Assembly: GCA_024277065.1 (NCBI GenBank)
Contig: JAJRVY010000032.1
Coordinates: 1-33,514, forward strand
Length of the DNA stretch: 33,514 bases
Reading direction: 5' to 3'
DNA from: Planctomycetota bacterium
Lineage (GTDB): Bacteria > Planctomycetota > JAJSAM01 > JAJVHW01
Shown here: piece by piece, positions 1 through 8,281 of the stretch
Layout: the number at the start of each line of letters is the position of its first letter
Position numbering within the stretch: the stretch's first letter is position 1
Notes under the pieces: generated by a model
What the model was told of the DNA's origin: nothing
Databases searched by the model: none
The model's input: the letters and a program-made list of their open reading frames with translations, nothing else
Made by a program: the position numbers and the translations under genes

Positions 1-51
1 CGGCGCCGGCGCCGGGAGTGGGGTCGGGAGCGGCGGGTGGCGCGTCTTCCG

Positions 52-1566
52 TCACCTGTCGGCAGCCTCTCCCCCGCGTTCGGCGAAGACGCTTGCGAGC
101 TCGGGGTGGAAGTGGCGCCCGGCGAGCTCACGGATCTTCTCGCACGCATCGGCAGCCGGCAGCGCCGGGCGCCACGACCGCGGTGACGTCAGCGCCGCGT
201 ACGCGTCGGTGACGCGGACGAGTGCGGCGAGGTACGGGATCTCGTTGCCGCGCCGTGCGTCGGGGTATCCCGAGCCGTCCCAGTTCTCGTGATGGTGGCG
301 CACGACCGGCTTGACGTGGCGCAGGCGGCCGACGGGACGCAGGAGCGTGTCCGCGACGTTGACGTGCCGACGCAGGATGCGCCACTCCGCGGCGTTCGGG
401 CGGCCGGGTTTCATGAGCACGTCGTCGGGGATCTCGACGCGGCCGAGATCGAGCACGCGCGCGGCGCAGTCCAAGAGCTCGAGGTCGCGTTCGGCGAGAC
501 CCACGGCGCGCCCCAGGTCGAGCGACAGGCGCCGCACGCGCTCGCTGTGGTGCGCGAACCACGGCGTGCGCCCCTCGGTGGCCGTGACGATGTCGGTGAG
601 CGAGTCGAGATACGCTTCCTCGGCGCGCTCCGCGGTGCGCAGGGCGCGGAACACGTCGCCGAGGGCCGAGGCGGCGACGCCGAGACGCCGCAGGTCTCCC
701 GTGCCGGGATCGGCGCTGCCCTCCGGTAAGGCGAGCACCAGCACGCCGGAGTCGATGGACGCCGGCGCGCGGGGCGCGAGGGGCGCGGCGGCGAGCGGGC
801 CGGCGTCCAGCCACGGCAGGAGCGGGCCGGCCAGGTCCGCGTCGAGCAGCGACGGCGAGCCGGATTCCGTCACGAACAGCAGCGCGGGACAGTCGATCTC
901 GGTGTCTGCCGACACCTGGGCCGGAGCGGTCACGCCATGGAGCTCGTACCCGCCGTCGCGGCCCTGCGGCACGACGAGGAGCGCGTGCGATGCGCCGAAC
1001 GCACCACGCAGGAGCTCGGCGCTGCGCGGCACGAGGTCTCGCGAGTGCAGATCCTCGGAGAGCAACCCGTGGAGGCGCTCGGTGAGGCTCATCTCGGAGA
1101 GGCGGCGGGCCAGCATCGGCGACTCGGCGTCGTCCGGGCGCCCGATGCCCGAACGCCGCGCTGCACCACTCGCGGCGGGCACGGCTGCGGCCGGCTCGCG
1201 CGCCGCCTCGAGGAGGCGCGCGGCCACGGCGCGGATCTCGGTCACGCTGAACGGCTTCGTGACGAAGTCGTCCACGCCCGAGCGCAGCGCGCCGACGACG
1301 TTGTCGATCGAGGCGTAGCCGGTGATGACGATCGTGCCCATGTGCGGTGCGTGGGCGCGGGCGCGGGCGATGAGCTCGAGTCCGCTCATCTCCGGCATCA
1401 TCAGGTCCGTGACGAGGAGATCCGGAGCGCGCCGCTGCACGGCGGCGAGGGCCGCCAGCGGTGCGTGGAAGGCCTGCACGTCGTAGCCCTCGCGGGCCAG
1501 GATGCGCTGGAGGAGCGAGCAGATCTGCTCCTCGTCATCGACCACGAAGACGGTGGGCTGGCTCAA
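52..1566 (-). CDS. Response regulator with HD-GYP-type output domain (probable GAF-like linker); TTG start
   Basis: N-terminal receiver 'VFVVDDEEQ...DLLVTDLMMPEMSG...VTKPF'; C-terminal 'HHSERV...HHENWDGSGYP...VTDAYAALTS'. SD-like AAGGAG just upstream of TTG at 1566. Confidence 0.9.
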   Translation of the reverse strand: MSQPTVFVVDDEEQICSLLQRILAREGYDVQAFHAPLAALAAVQRRAPDLLVTDLMMPEMSGLELIARARAHAPHMGTIVITGYASIDNVVGALRSGVDDFVTKPFSVTEIRAVAARLLEAAREPAAAVPAASGAARRSGIGRPDDAESPMLARRLSEMSLTERLHGLLSEDLHSRDLVPRSAELLRGAFGASHALLVVPQGRDGGYELHGVTAPAQVSADTEIDCPALLFVTESGSPSLLDADLAGPLLPWLDAGPLAAAPLAPRAPASIDSGVLVLALPEGSADPGTGDLRRLGVAASALGDVFRALRTAERAEEAYLDSLTDIVTATEGRTPWFAHHSERVRRLSLDLGRAVGLAERDLELLDCAARVLDLGRVEIPDDVLMKPGRPNAAEWRILRRHVNVADTLLRPVGRLRHVKPVVRHHHENWDGSGYPDARRGNEIPYLAALVRVTDAYAALTSPRSWRPALPAADACEKIRELAGRHFHPELASVFAERGGEAADR

Positions 1567-1609
1567 CGCTGCTCCTTCGACGACTCGTTCGCGCGTCCGG
1601 TTGCGATTC

Positions 1610-1699
1610 GATCACGGGCATCCCAGTACGGGGCACTGCGGTACCCGGCACTGCGGTACCCGGCATCACAGTACCCGACGACACGGTTCCAGACGACGC
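1610..1699. repeat. Degenerate 15-bp tandem repeat, about 5-6 units
   Basis: Units AGTACGGGGCACTGC, GGTACCCGGCACTGC, GGTACCCGGCATCAC, AGTACCCGACGACAC, GGTTCCAGACGACGC (1625-1699), weaker unit before. Confidence 0.75.
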
Positions 1700-1711
1700 C
1701 CGGCTGCGGCG

Positions 1712-2827
1712 TCACGCCGCGCCGCCCGCGGCCGGCAGGCGGACGATCACGATGATGCCATTGTCGTCGCCGGGGCGGACATCCGTCACGCCACCCTGGT
1801 TGCGGATCATGCCGGCGAACGCGGCCATCTCCAGCCACGTACCGGCCTGCACGGTGTCGGTGTCGGGATCGGGCAGGAAGAAGCGTGCGAGCTCGTCGTG
1901 GCCGAGCCGGGGACCCGCATCGTGGACGGCGATCTCGACCCACGCCCCGTCGCGCTCGGCCGTGACACGGACGCGGCCGCCCCGCGGCGTCTCGCGCACC
2001 GCGCGGTCGCGCACGATCTGCAACGCGGTGCGCAGGAGGTCGGGCGCGCCGCGCACGGTCATCGTGGATCCCTGCTCGGTCGTCTCGAGCTCGAAGCGCG
2101 GGGCGCCGCGGCGGCGCGAGGGCGCGAAGACGTCGGCGATGAGGGCCAGCACGTCCACGTCCACGGGCTCGACGCGGGCGCGCGCGCCGAACCGCGTGAG
2201 ATCCTCGACGACGTTGGCGATGCGCGTGAGGAGGCGACGCATCGCGGGGATGTCGATCTCGTCGCCGGCCTCCGTCGTAGCGAGCATGAGCTCGAGGATC
2301 TGCAGCGGATTGCGGATCGAGTGCGCGACGCCGACCGCGATCTGCTCCACCGGGTTGGCGCCGTCCGTGGTGCGCATCGCCGGAACGGGCGCTGTCTCCG
2401 CCCCTGCCGGCGGCGGCGCCGCGGGGCTGCCGCCGCGGCGCAGATGCTCGAAGCGCGCGAGAGCGCGCCCGGCGTGCGCCGCCAGCTCCGCGGGGTAGAA
2501 CGGCTCGGGCAGCGTGGCGTCGGCACCGAGCTCGAGTGCGCGGGCAGCCCGTTCGCGCAGGTTCGGCGGGAACACGACCAGGACCGTGGCGTCCGGCGCC
2601 GTCTCGCGCAGCAGGGCGACGATCTCGAGATCGCGGTCCTCGAGAGCGGTCGCGCCCAGCACGACGAGCGCCACGTCACCGTCCTGCGGCGCCAGCGCGC
2701 GGTACGCGGATTCGACGGGTCGCGCGTCCAGCCCCGCAGCGGTCACGACCTCGGCGACGTGACGCAGCATCCGCGGATCGTCGTGCAGGACGAGGGCGAG
2801 CGGCGCGGCGGACTGCGTCTCGTTCAA
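1712..2827 (-). CDS. Receiver-like plus histidine-kinase/HATPase-like hybrid protein, apparently degenerate; TTG start inferred
   Basis: 'LALVLHDDPRMLRHV...' receiver-like fold, 'AVGVAHSIRNPLQILELML' H-box, 'VHDAGPRLG' G1-like region; GGGGAGGGAGAGC SD-like stretch before TTG at 2827. Confidence 0.75.
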   Translation of the reverse strand: MNETQSAAPLALVLHDDPRMLRHVAEVVTAAGLDARPVESAYRALAPQDGDVALVVLGATALEDRDLEIVALLRETAPDATVLVVFPPNLRERAARALELGADATLPEPFYPAELAAHAGRALARFEHLRRGGSPAAPPPAGAETAPVPAMRTTDGANPVEQIAVGVAHSIRNPLQILELMLATTEAGDEIDIPAMRRLLTRIANVVEDLTRFGARARVEPVDVDVLALIADVFAPSRRRGAPRFELETTEQGSTMTVRGAPDLLRTALQIVRDRAVRETPRGGRVRVTAERDGAWVEIAVHDAGPRLGHDELARFFLPDPDTDTVQAGTWLEMAAFAGMIRNQGGVTDVRPGDDNGIIVIVRLPAAGGAA

Positions 2828-3067
2828 GCTCTCCCTCCCCGGGACCATGGCCGTGCGCAGGTGCGCGTGCGTGGCGCACCGCGAACGGCCCAAGGTGCCC
2901 TATCGTGCGCGTGCAACGTACGTGCCGCCACCGACGCCCGTCGCCGAGGCTCCGCGTGGCGCGGGCGCGGTCTCGCACGTCGATCTGGATGGACATCGCC
3001 CGGCGGCCATGGAGGCCCGGCGACGCAGGGCACGCGGCGGCGCGCCATCCGGGATATGCTGCCCGGC

Positions 3068-4429
3068 GTGAGAGACCTACGTGCTCTGCTCGCGCCCGTG
3101 TGTCCGGTCGCCGCCTCCGCAGAGGCGCTCCTGGCCGTCGCCGGCGACAAGAGCGGGCTCACCGGGCGTCCGTCGCTCGTGGCCCGGCCGCGGACCACCG
3201 CCGAGGTGGCGGCCGTCATCGCTGCGGCCAACGAGTACGGCTTCGTGATCGTGCCCCGCGGCGCGGGCACGGGACGCTGCGGCGGGGCCGTCGCCGAGCG
3301 CGGCGGCGTCGTGCTCGATCTCATGGGGCTCGACGCGATTCTCGAGATCGATCGTCGTGAGGCCATCGTGCGCGCGCAGCACGGCGTACTCCTCGGCGCT
3401 CTGCAGTCGGAGGTCGAAGCGGTCGGGCTGTGGTTTCCGCCGGACCCGGCGAGCGCGGCGGACTGCGCGGTCGGAGGCGCCGTCGCGACCTCGGCCGGAG
3501 GACTGCGCGGTGCGAAGTACGGCACGATGAAACACTACGTGCTGGGCCTCGAGGTGGTGCTGCCGACCGGCGCCGTCGTGCGCACCGGCGCCCGCACGCG
3601 CAAGTGCGTCACGGGCTACGACCTGACGTCGCTCATGGTGGGCAGCGAGGGCACGCTCGGCGTCGTCACCGAGGCCACGTTGCGTCTCCTGCCGCGGCCC
3701 GACTGCGCCGGCACGCTCGCTGCGTGGTTCGACGACGAGGACGCTCTCGCCCGCGGCGTCGCGGCGGCCCTGGACGTCCCCTGTGTGCCGGGCGCGTTGG
3801 AGTTCGTGGACCGCCGCGCGCTCGCGGCGGTGGCGGCGCACCGCGAGGACTTCGAACCGCGTGGCGCGGCGGGGCTCGTGCTGGTCGAGTGCGACGGCGC
3901 GGCGGCCGCCGTCGCGCACGAGCTCGCGACGTTCCGGGCGGCGCTCGAGGGCGCCGGCGCAGCGCACGTGGAGAGGGCGACGAGCGCCGCCGATCGGGAT
4001 CGGCTGTGGGCGGCGCGGCGGGGCATCAGTCCCGCCGTCAGCGCACGCTGGCCGCACCGGCTCTCGGAGGACGTCTGCGTGCCGCGCACGCAGTTCGTGC
4101 GGATGATCGGCGACCTGCACGGCATCGCCGCGGGGCACGGGCTGACGGCGCTGGGCTTCGGTCACGCCGGCGACGGCAACGTGCATGCCTCGATCCTCAT
4201 GGAGCGCGGCGATGCGGAGGAGCGCGCGCGCGCCGAGGCGGCCGTCGGCGACGTCTTCCGGCGCGCTCTCGAACTCGGCGGCACGCTCAGCGCGGAGCAC
4301 GGCATCGCCATCACCAAGCGCGCCTACCTGCCGCTCGAACTGGCGGCCGCGAACCGCGCGGCGCAGCTTGCGATCAAGCATGCCCTCGATCCCCGGGGCG
4401 TGCTCAACCCGGGCAAGATCTTCCCCTGA
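3068..4429 (+). CDS. glcD: FAD-binding oxidase, glycolate oxidase GlcD / D-lactate dehydrogenase family
   Basis: 'PRGAGTGRCGG', 'GGLRGAKYGTMKHYVLGLEVVLPTG', 'VGSEGTLGVVTEATLRLLP', 'GFGHAGDGNVHASI', 'LSAEHGI...KHALDPRGVLNPGKIFP'. GTG start chosen; an ATG at 3056 is also in frame. Confidence 0.88.
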   Translation: MRDLRALLAPVCPVAASAEALLAVAGDKSGLTGRPSLVARPRTTAEVAAVIAAANEYGFVIVPRGAGTGRCGGAVAERGGVVLDLMGLDAILEIDRREAIVRAQHGVLLGALQSEVEAVGLWFPPDPASAADCAVGGAVATSAGGLRGAKYGTMKHYVLGLEVVLPTGAVVRTGARTRKCVTGYDLTSLMVGSEGTLGVVTEATLRLLPRPDCAGTLAAWFDDEDALARGVAAALDVPCVPGALEFVDRRALAAVAAHREDFEPRGAAGLVLVECDGAAAAVAHELATFRAALEGAGAAHVERATSAADRDRLWAARRGISPAVSARWPHRLSEDVCVPRTQFVRMIGDLHGIAAGHGLTALGFGHAGDGNVHASILMERGDAEERARAEAAVGDVFRRALELGGTLSAEHGIAITKRAYLPLELAAANRAAQLAIKHALDPRGVLNPGKIFP

Positions 4430-4445
4430 TCCCCCGATCCCCAGA

Positions 4446-5552
4446 TCAGCGCACGATCGCGGCCAGCCCGAGAGCGAGCGTCTCGAGCGCGCGCTGCAGG
4501 CGGGCCGGGGGGAGGCCGAAGCTGACGCGCAGGGCGTCGTCGGAGCCGAAGTGGGCGCCGGCGACGACCTGCACGTCGAGGTCCGTGCGCAGGCGGCGGG
4601 TGACGGCGAACGAGTCCCGCAGGCCCGCGACGTGCATGAGAGCGGTGATCCCGCCTGCCGGCGGCACCCAGTCCACTCCCGGCGTGGCCGCCATCCAGGC
4701 GTCCATGACGCGGCGCCCGCGGCGGGCGACCTCGCGGCCCCGTGCCAGCAGCGCGTCGGCCTGCGCGAGGGCGCGCAGCGCGACGTCGGCGACGGGCATG
4801 GGATCGACGCCGTGCGTGATCTCGACGATGCGATCGGCGCGCTCGATGACGTGCGGCGGTGCGGCGATCCAGCCCAGGCGGCCGCCGCCGACGCCGTAGC
4901 ACTTCGTCATCGACGACGTGCAGACGATGCGCTCGCCGGGTGCGTAGTCGCTGCCCACGGCGCCCGGCAGGTAGTCGCGGTAGACCTCGTCGAGCACGAT
5001 CCAGGCGTCGTGCTCGTGGGCGAGCTGACGCAGGGCGTCCAGCGCGTCCGGTGCGAGGCGCGCCCCGGACGGATTGTGGAGGTTCGTCAGGCACACGATG
5101 CGCGCGCCGGCGCGCAACGCCGCGGCGACACGCCCCGGATCGAGGGCGTAGTGCTCATCGCGTGTGCGCGCGAACGCCGTGACCTGCGCTCCGGCGAGGC
5201 GTGCGGCGCACTCGAATACTCCGTACGCCGGACGCTCGACGGCCACGACCGCAGCGCCGTCGCAGCGCTCGCGAAGCAGCGTGACCAGGGCGCTGACGGC
5301 GAGGAAGACGCCGCCGCTCGCCCCCAGGCTGGGCAGCAGGTGGTCCGCGGGCAGGCCCCAGCGCGCGGCGACGAGTTCTGCCCAGCGTGCGCGCACCTCG
5401 CCGGCCCGTGCCTGGCGCGTCTCCGGGGGAGGATCGCCGGGGGCGGTGAGAACTGCCTCGGGCACGCCGGACATGCAGAGCTCGTGCTCGGCGCTGCGCA
5501 TCTCGAACCGTGCGAAGCGAAGGTAGTCGAAGGCGTGGAAGGGCGTGGTCAT
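4446..5552 (-). CDS. PLP-dependent aminotransferase class I/II
   Basis: 'NLHNPSGARL', 'VLDEVYRDYLPG', 'TSSMTKCYGVGGGRLGWI', 'RVSFGLPP'. Internal Met (MTTPFHAFDYLRFARFEMR) chosen over the 396-aa ORF start. Confidence 0.88.
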   Translation of the reverse strand: MTTPFHAFDYLRFARFEMRSAEHELCMSGVPEAVLTAPGDPPPETRQARAGEVRARWAELVAARWGLPADHLLPSLGASGGVFLAVSALVTLLRERCDGAAVVAVERPAYGVFECAARLAGAQVTAFARTRDEHYALDPGRVAAALRAGARIVCLTNLHNPSGARLAPDALDALRQLAHEHDAWIVLDEVYRDYLPGAVGSDYAPGERIVCTSSMTKCYGVGGGRLGWIAAPPHVIERADRIVEITHGVDPMPVADVALRALAQADALLARGREVARRGRRVMDAWMAATPGVDWVPPAGGITALMHVAGLRDSFAVTRRLRTDLDVQVVAGAHFGSDDALRVSFGLPPARLQRALETLALGLAAIVR

Positions 5553-5564
5553 GTGGCGATTGTG

Positions 5565-5578
5565 ACCGCATGTGCGGT
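5565..5578. promoter_or_regulatory. Dyad ACCGCA-TG-TGCGGT in the divergent aminotransferase / SH3-protein promoter region
   Basis: Perfect 6-bp inverted repeat directly abutting the proposed aminotransferase -10 element (5559-5564). Confidence 0.35.
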
Positions 5579-5638
5579 GCCCGCGAGGCGCATTCCGGGC
5601 GGCCCATGGCCGGGGGTGCCCGTTGCTATCATCCACGC

Positions 5639-6925
5639 ATGTCGCCGGGTTATCGCGCCATCGCCGGGCTCGGGCTCGCGCTCGCTGGACTCGTGCTCAT
5701 CGCACTGGGTGGCTTCGGCGTGCCCCGTGCGGCGGCAGCCGATGACGAGGGTGCGGCGGCAGCCGATGACGACGTTGCGCTGTCTGACGGCGCCGGTGAT
5801 GCTGTCGCCGGTGATGCCGCTGCCGGTGACGCTGCCGACGGGGTGGTGCGGGTGCTCGAGTTGACGGGCGACGACGTCTACCTGCGCTCGGGGCCGTCCA
5901 TCGACCACCACGACGTGGGGCGGCTGTCGCGCGGCGACCTCGTGCTGGAAGAGGCGCGCGACGGGGACTTCGTGCGCGTGCGCGTGCCCGGCGGCGTCGC
6001 GCTGTACGTGTTCGCGGCGCTCCTCGACTGGGATGGGGGGGCCCTGCGTTGCAAGGTGGCGGCCGACGACGTGCTCATGCGGGCGACGCCGACCACGGGG
6101 CACTACCCGCTCTACGACCAGAAGTTGCAGCGGGGCACGGAACTGGTCGTGATCGGCACGGAGGACACGTCCAGGGGCCGCTGGCTGCGCGTCGTCTCGC
6201 CGCCCGACGTGCATGTCTGGATCCATGCGCGTTACGTGCGCGTCGCCGACCCGCCGCCCGCGCCCGGCGTGCTCGCCGCGCGGGCACGCGCACGACTCGA
6301 TGTCCTCTCGGGTGGCCGGACGCGCGAGGAGCGCGAGCGGCTCGCCGCGGCGCGTCGCGCGGCGCTGGGCGAACGTCTCCGTGAGTTGACGGAGAAGGTC
6401 GATGGCGGCGCGGCGGACACTGGAACTCTCTCTGGGACACTCGCCGCCGCGCGGCGGCTGGCGCTGGACGCCGGCGACGCCGCCGAGCCCGCCCTGCGTG
6501 CCCGTGCCCTCGCGCTCGTCGAACGCATCACCGGGCTTCTCGAGGAGGCGCAGAAGGCCGCAGCGACGCGCGCTGCGGAGGCTGCAGCGAACACTGGGGC
6601 GCAGGCCGAGCGCGAGCGCGCAGCGGCGCAGCGCAGGCAGCAGGAACTCGAGGAACTGCGTCGCCACCGCGAGGCGCAGGCCGAGGCGGAGCGGCGACGG
6701 CGGGCCGCGTCCCGCGGCGCCCCGGCCGCCGCCGGCATCGTGCGTGTGCGCGCCGGGAAGGCGGTGCTGGAGAAGGACGGGGCCGTCGTCCTGGAACTGC
6801 GCTCGCGCAAGTTCCGGCTCGCCGACTACGTCGGGAAGCGCGTGCGCCTCTGGGGGCACAGGCAGGAGCGCGAGGACGCCCGCGACCGCCTCGAGGTCAC
6901 GTCGCTCGAGGTCCTCTCGAGGTAG
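5639..6925 (+). CDS. Secreted/membrane protein with two bacterial SH3-like repeats and coiled-coil region
   Basis: N-terminal hydrophobic segment 'MSPGYRAIAGLGLALAGLVLIALGGFG', then 'DDVYLRSGPSIDHHDVGRLSRGDLV' and 'DDVLMRATPTTGHYPLYDQKLQRGTELVVIG...WIHARYVRV'; Glu/Arg/Ala-rich coiled coil follows. Confidence 0.78.
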   Translation: MSPGYRAIAGLGLALAGLVLIALGGFGVPRAAAADDEGAAAADDDVALSDGAGDAVAGDAAAGDAADGVVRVLELTGDDVYLRSGPSIDHHDVGRLSRGDLVLEEARDGDFVRVRVPGGVALYVFAALLDWDGGALRCKVAADDVLMRATPTTGHYPLYDQKLQRGTELVVIGTEDTSRGRWLRVVSPPDVHVWIHARYVRVADPPPAPGVLAARARARLDVLSGGRTREERERLAAARRAALGERLRELTEKVDGGAADTGTLSGTLAAARRLALDAGDAAEPALRARALALVERITGLLEEAQKAAATRAAEAAANTGAQAERERAAAQRRQQELEELRRHREAQAEAERRRRAASRGAPAAAGIVRVRAGKAVLEKDGAVVLELRSRKFRLADYVGKRVRLWGHRQEREDARDRLEVTSLEVLSR

Positions 6926-6935
6926 CGCACCTGAG

Positions 6936-7171
6936 ACGGTGTTGACAAGAGGAACGCGGCGCCGGTCACGCGACTTGCGCGGATCTGAGCCTGGGATCGT
7001 CGCAGCGTCCAGCGGCGCAAGTAGCGCGCCGCAGTTCCGCTCGTCCGTGGAGCCCGCCGGACGGCGTTGCGCTCACTCGATGACTCGGACAGGGGAGTCA
7101 CGTTCACGACCGCGCCTTGCAGGCAGGCTCCACGAACAAGCCGACGCTCCCTTTCCTTTTGTCAACACCTT
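6936..7171. mobile_element. MITE-like 236-bp non-coding element with terminal inverted repeats, flanked by 5-bp direct repeats CTGAG
   Basis: Left end ACGGTGTTGACAAGAGGAACG (6936-6956) versus reverse complement of right end AAGGTGTTGACAAAAGGAAAG (7171-7151): 18/21 identical. CTGAG at 6931-6935 and 7172-7176. No convincing ORF inside; flanking genes converge on it. Confidence 0.55.
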
Positions 7172-7211
7172 CTGAGTGACGCTCGCGCGGCGACGCCCAT
7201 GAAGCCGTGCT

Positions 7212-8225
7212 CTACTCGCCTGCGACGCTCTCCTTGTTGAGCTGTCCGAGCGCCCGCATGATCTTCTGCAGCCGCCGCTCGACCTCGCGGGCGTCCGGGT
7301 CCATCTCGAGGGCCTCGTTGTAGGTGTCCCGGGCCTGCTTGAGGAGCAGCCGCGCCTCGTGGCGATGGCGGCCGCGCTCCGTGCCGTCCGGGCCCGCGAG
7401 GCGGAAGTGCTCGAGGCCGCTGACCTCGGCCTCCGCGGCGGCGCGCAGCTTCTCGCGCATCTGCGGCGTGAACGCACCGAACGGCACGCGCACCCGGGGC
7501 GCCCTGCCGACGCCGCCGATGCCGCTGGGTTCGTCGTCGGCCGGGGGCTGCCGCAGCGTGCCGTCGCCGAGCGACGTCGGCGTGCTCGGCGCCGGCAGCC
7601 CGGCGCCGAGTCCGCGGGCGATCATCGCCGCCCGCAGGGAGCGCTCCTTCGGGCCCGCGAGGGGGAGCGCAGCGCGCAGTCTCATCTCGACCGGACCGCC
7701 GCCGACGGCGAGGTCGAGCGCCGACGTGACGGCATCGCGCAGGTCGCTCTCGAGTCCCGCAGCGGCGGCGAACAGCGCGACGTCGAGCCACGCGCTCTCG
7801 GTGCCGGCACTCCGCGCGCGGGTCTCGAGCTCGATCAAGCGATCGCGCGCCGTGCGGCCTGCGTGGTCTGCTGCAGGCGGGGCGGTCGTCAGCGCCCAGG
7901 CGAGCACGGCGCGCCGGCCGCCCGACTCCGCGCGCTCGCGCTGCACGTCGGTCTGGGCGGCCACGCCGGCGGTTCCGTAGGCCGTCCACGCCGCGTCGAA
8001 GTCGCCTCGGTCGTAGGACTCGTCGCCGTTGCGGATCTGCTTCTCGGCCGCCGCCGCGCGATCGACGGCGCGTCCGGGACTCGTGGTCGTGGCCGTCTCG
8101 TGGGCCGCGATGCGCTCGAGCCCGAGCATGCGAAGCACGCCGTCGGCGCCGTCCGGGTGGACGTAGACGGCTGCCCCGAGCGCGAGGGCCACGGTGACCA
8201 CGACGAGAAGGCCGGTCTGCTTCAA
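7212..8225 (-). CDS. Hypothetical membrane-anchored protein with TPR-like segments
   Basis: '(L)KQTGLLVVVTVALALGAAVYV' hydrophobic N-terminus; 'NGDESYDRGDFDAAWTAYGTA' and 'ARDTYNEALEMDPDAREVERRLQKI'. TTG start at 8225 preceded by GGAGTGAG. Confidence 0.7.
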   Translation of the reverse strand: MKQTGLLVVVTVALALGAAVYVHPDGADGVLRMLGLERIAAHETATTTSPGRAVDRAAAAEKQIRNGDESYDRGDFDAAWTAYGTAGVAAQTDVQRERAESGGRRAVLAWALTTAPPAADHAGRTARDRLIELETRARSAGTESAWLDVALFAAAAGLESDLRDAVTSALDLAVGGGPVEMRLRAALPLAGPKERSLRAAMIARGLGAGLPAPSTPTSLGDGTLRQPPADDEPSGIGGVGRAPRVRVPFGAFTPQMREKLRAAAEAEVSGLEHFRLAGPDGTERGRHRHEARLLLKQARDTYNEALEMDPDAREVERRLQKIMRALGQLNKESVAGE

Positions 8226-8265
8226 CGTGAACTCACTCCGGTGAGGTACAGCGACGATGCGAGCC

Positions 8266-8281
8266 GGGGCGGCGCCGCCCC
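8266..8281. promoter_or_regulatory. Perfect 16-bp palindrome GGGGCGGCGCCGCCCC; possible operator or RNA hairpin
   Basis: Exact self-complementarity in the tgt / 7212-8225 intergenic region. Function not shown; high GC makes such palindromes more likely by chance. Confidence 0.3.

Noticed and set aside
1625-1699. Possible CRISPR-like array
   Set aside because: Head-to-tail 15-bp units with no unique spacers; plain degenerate tandem repeat.
6942-6970. TTGACA in the left terminal repeat as a -35 promoter
   Set aside because: No -10-like hexamer at 16-18 nt spacing (GTCACG); same for the right copy. Treated as part of the terminal repeat.
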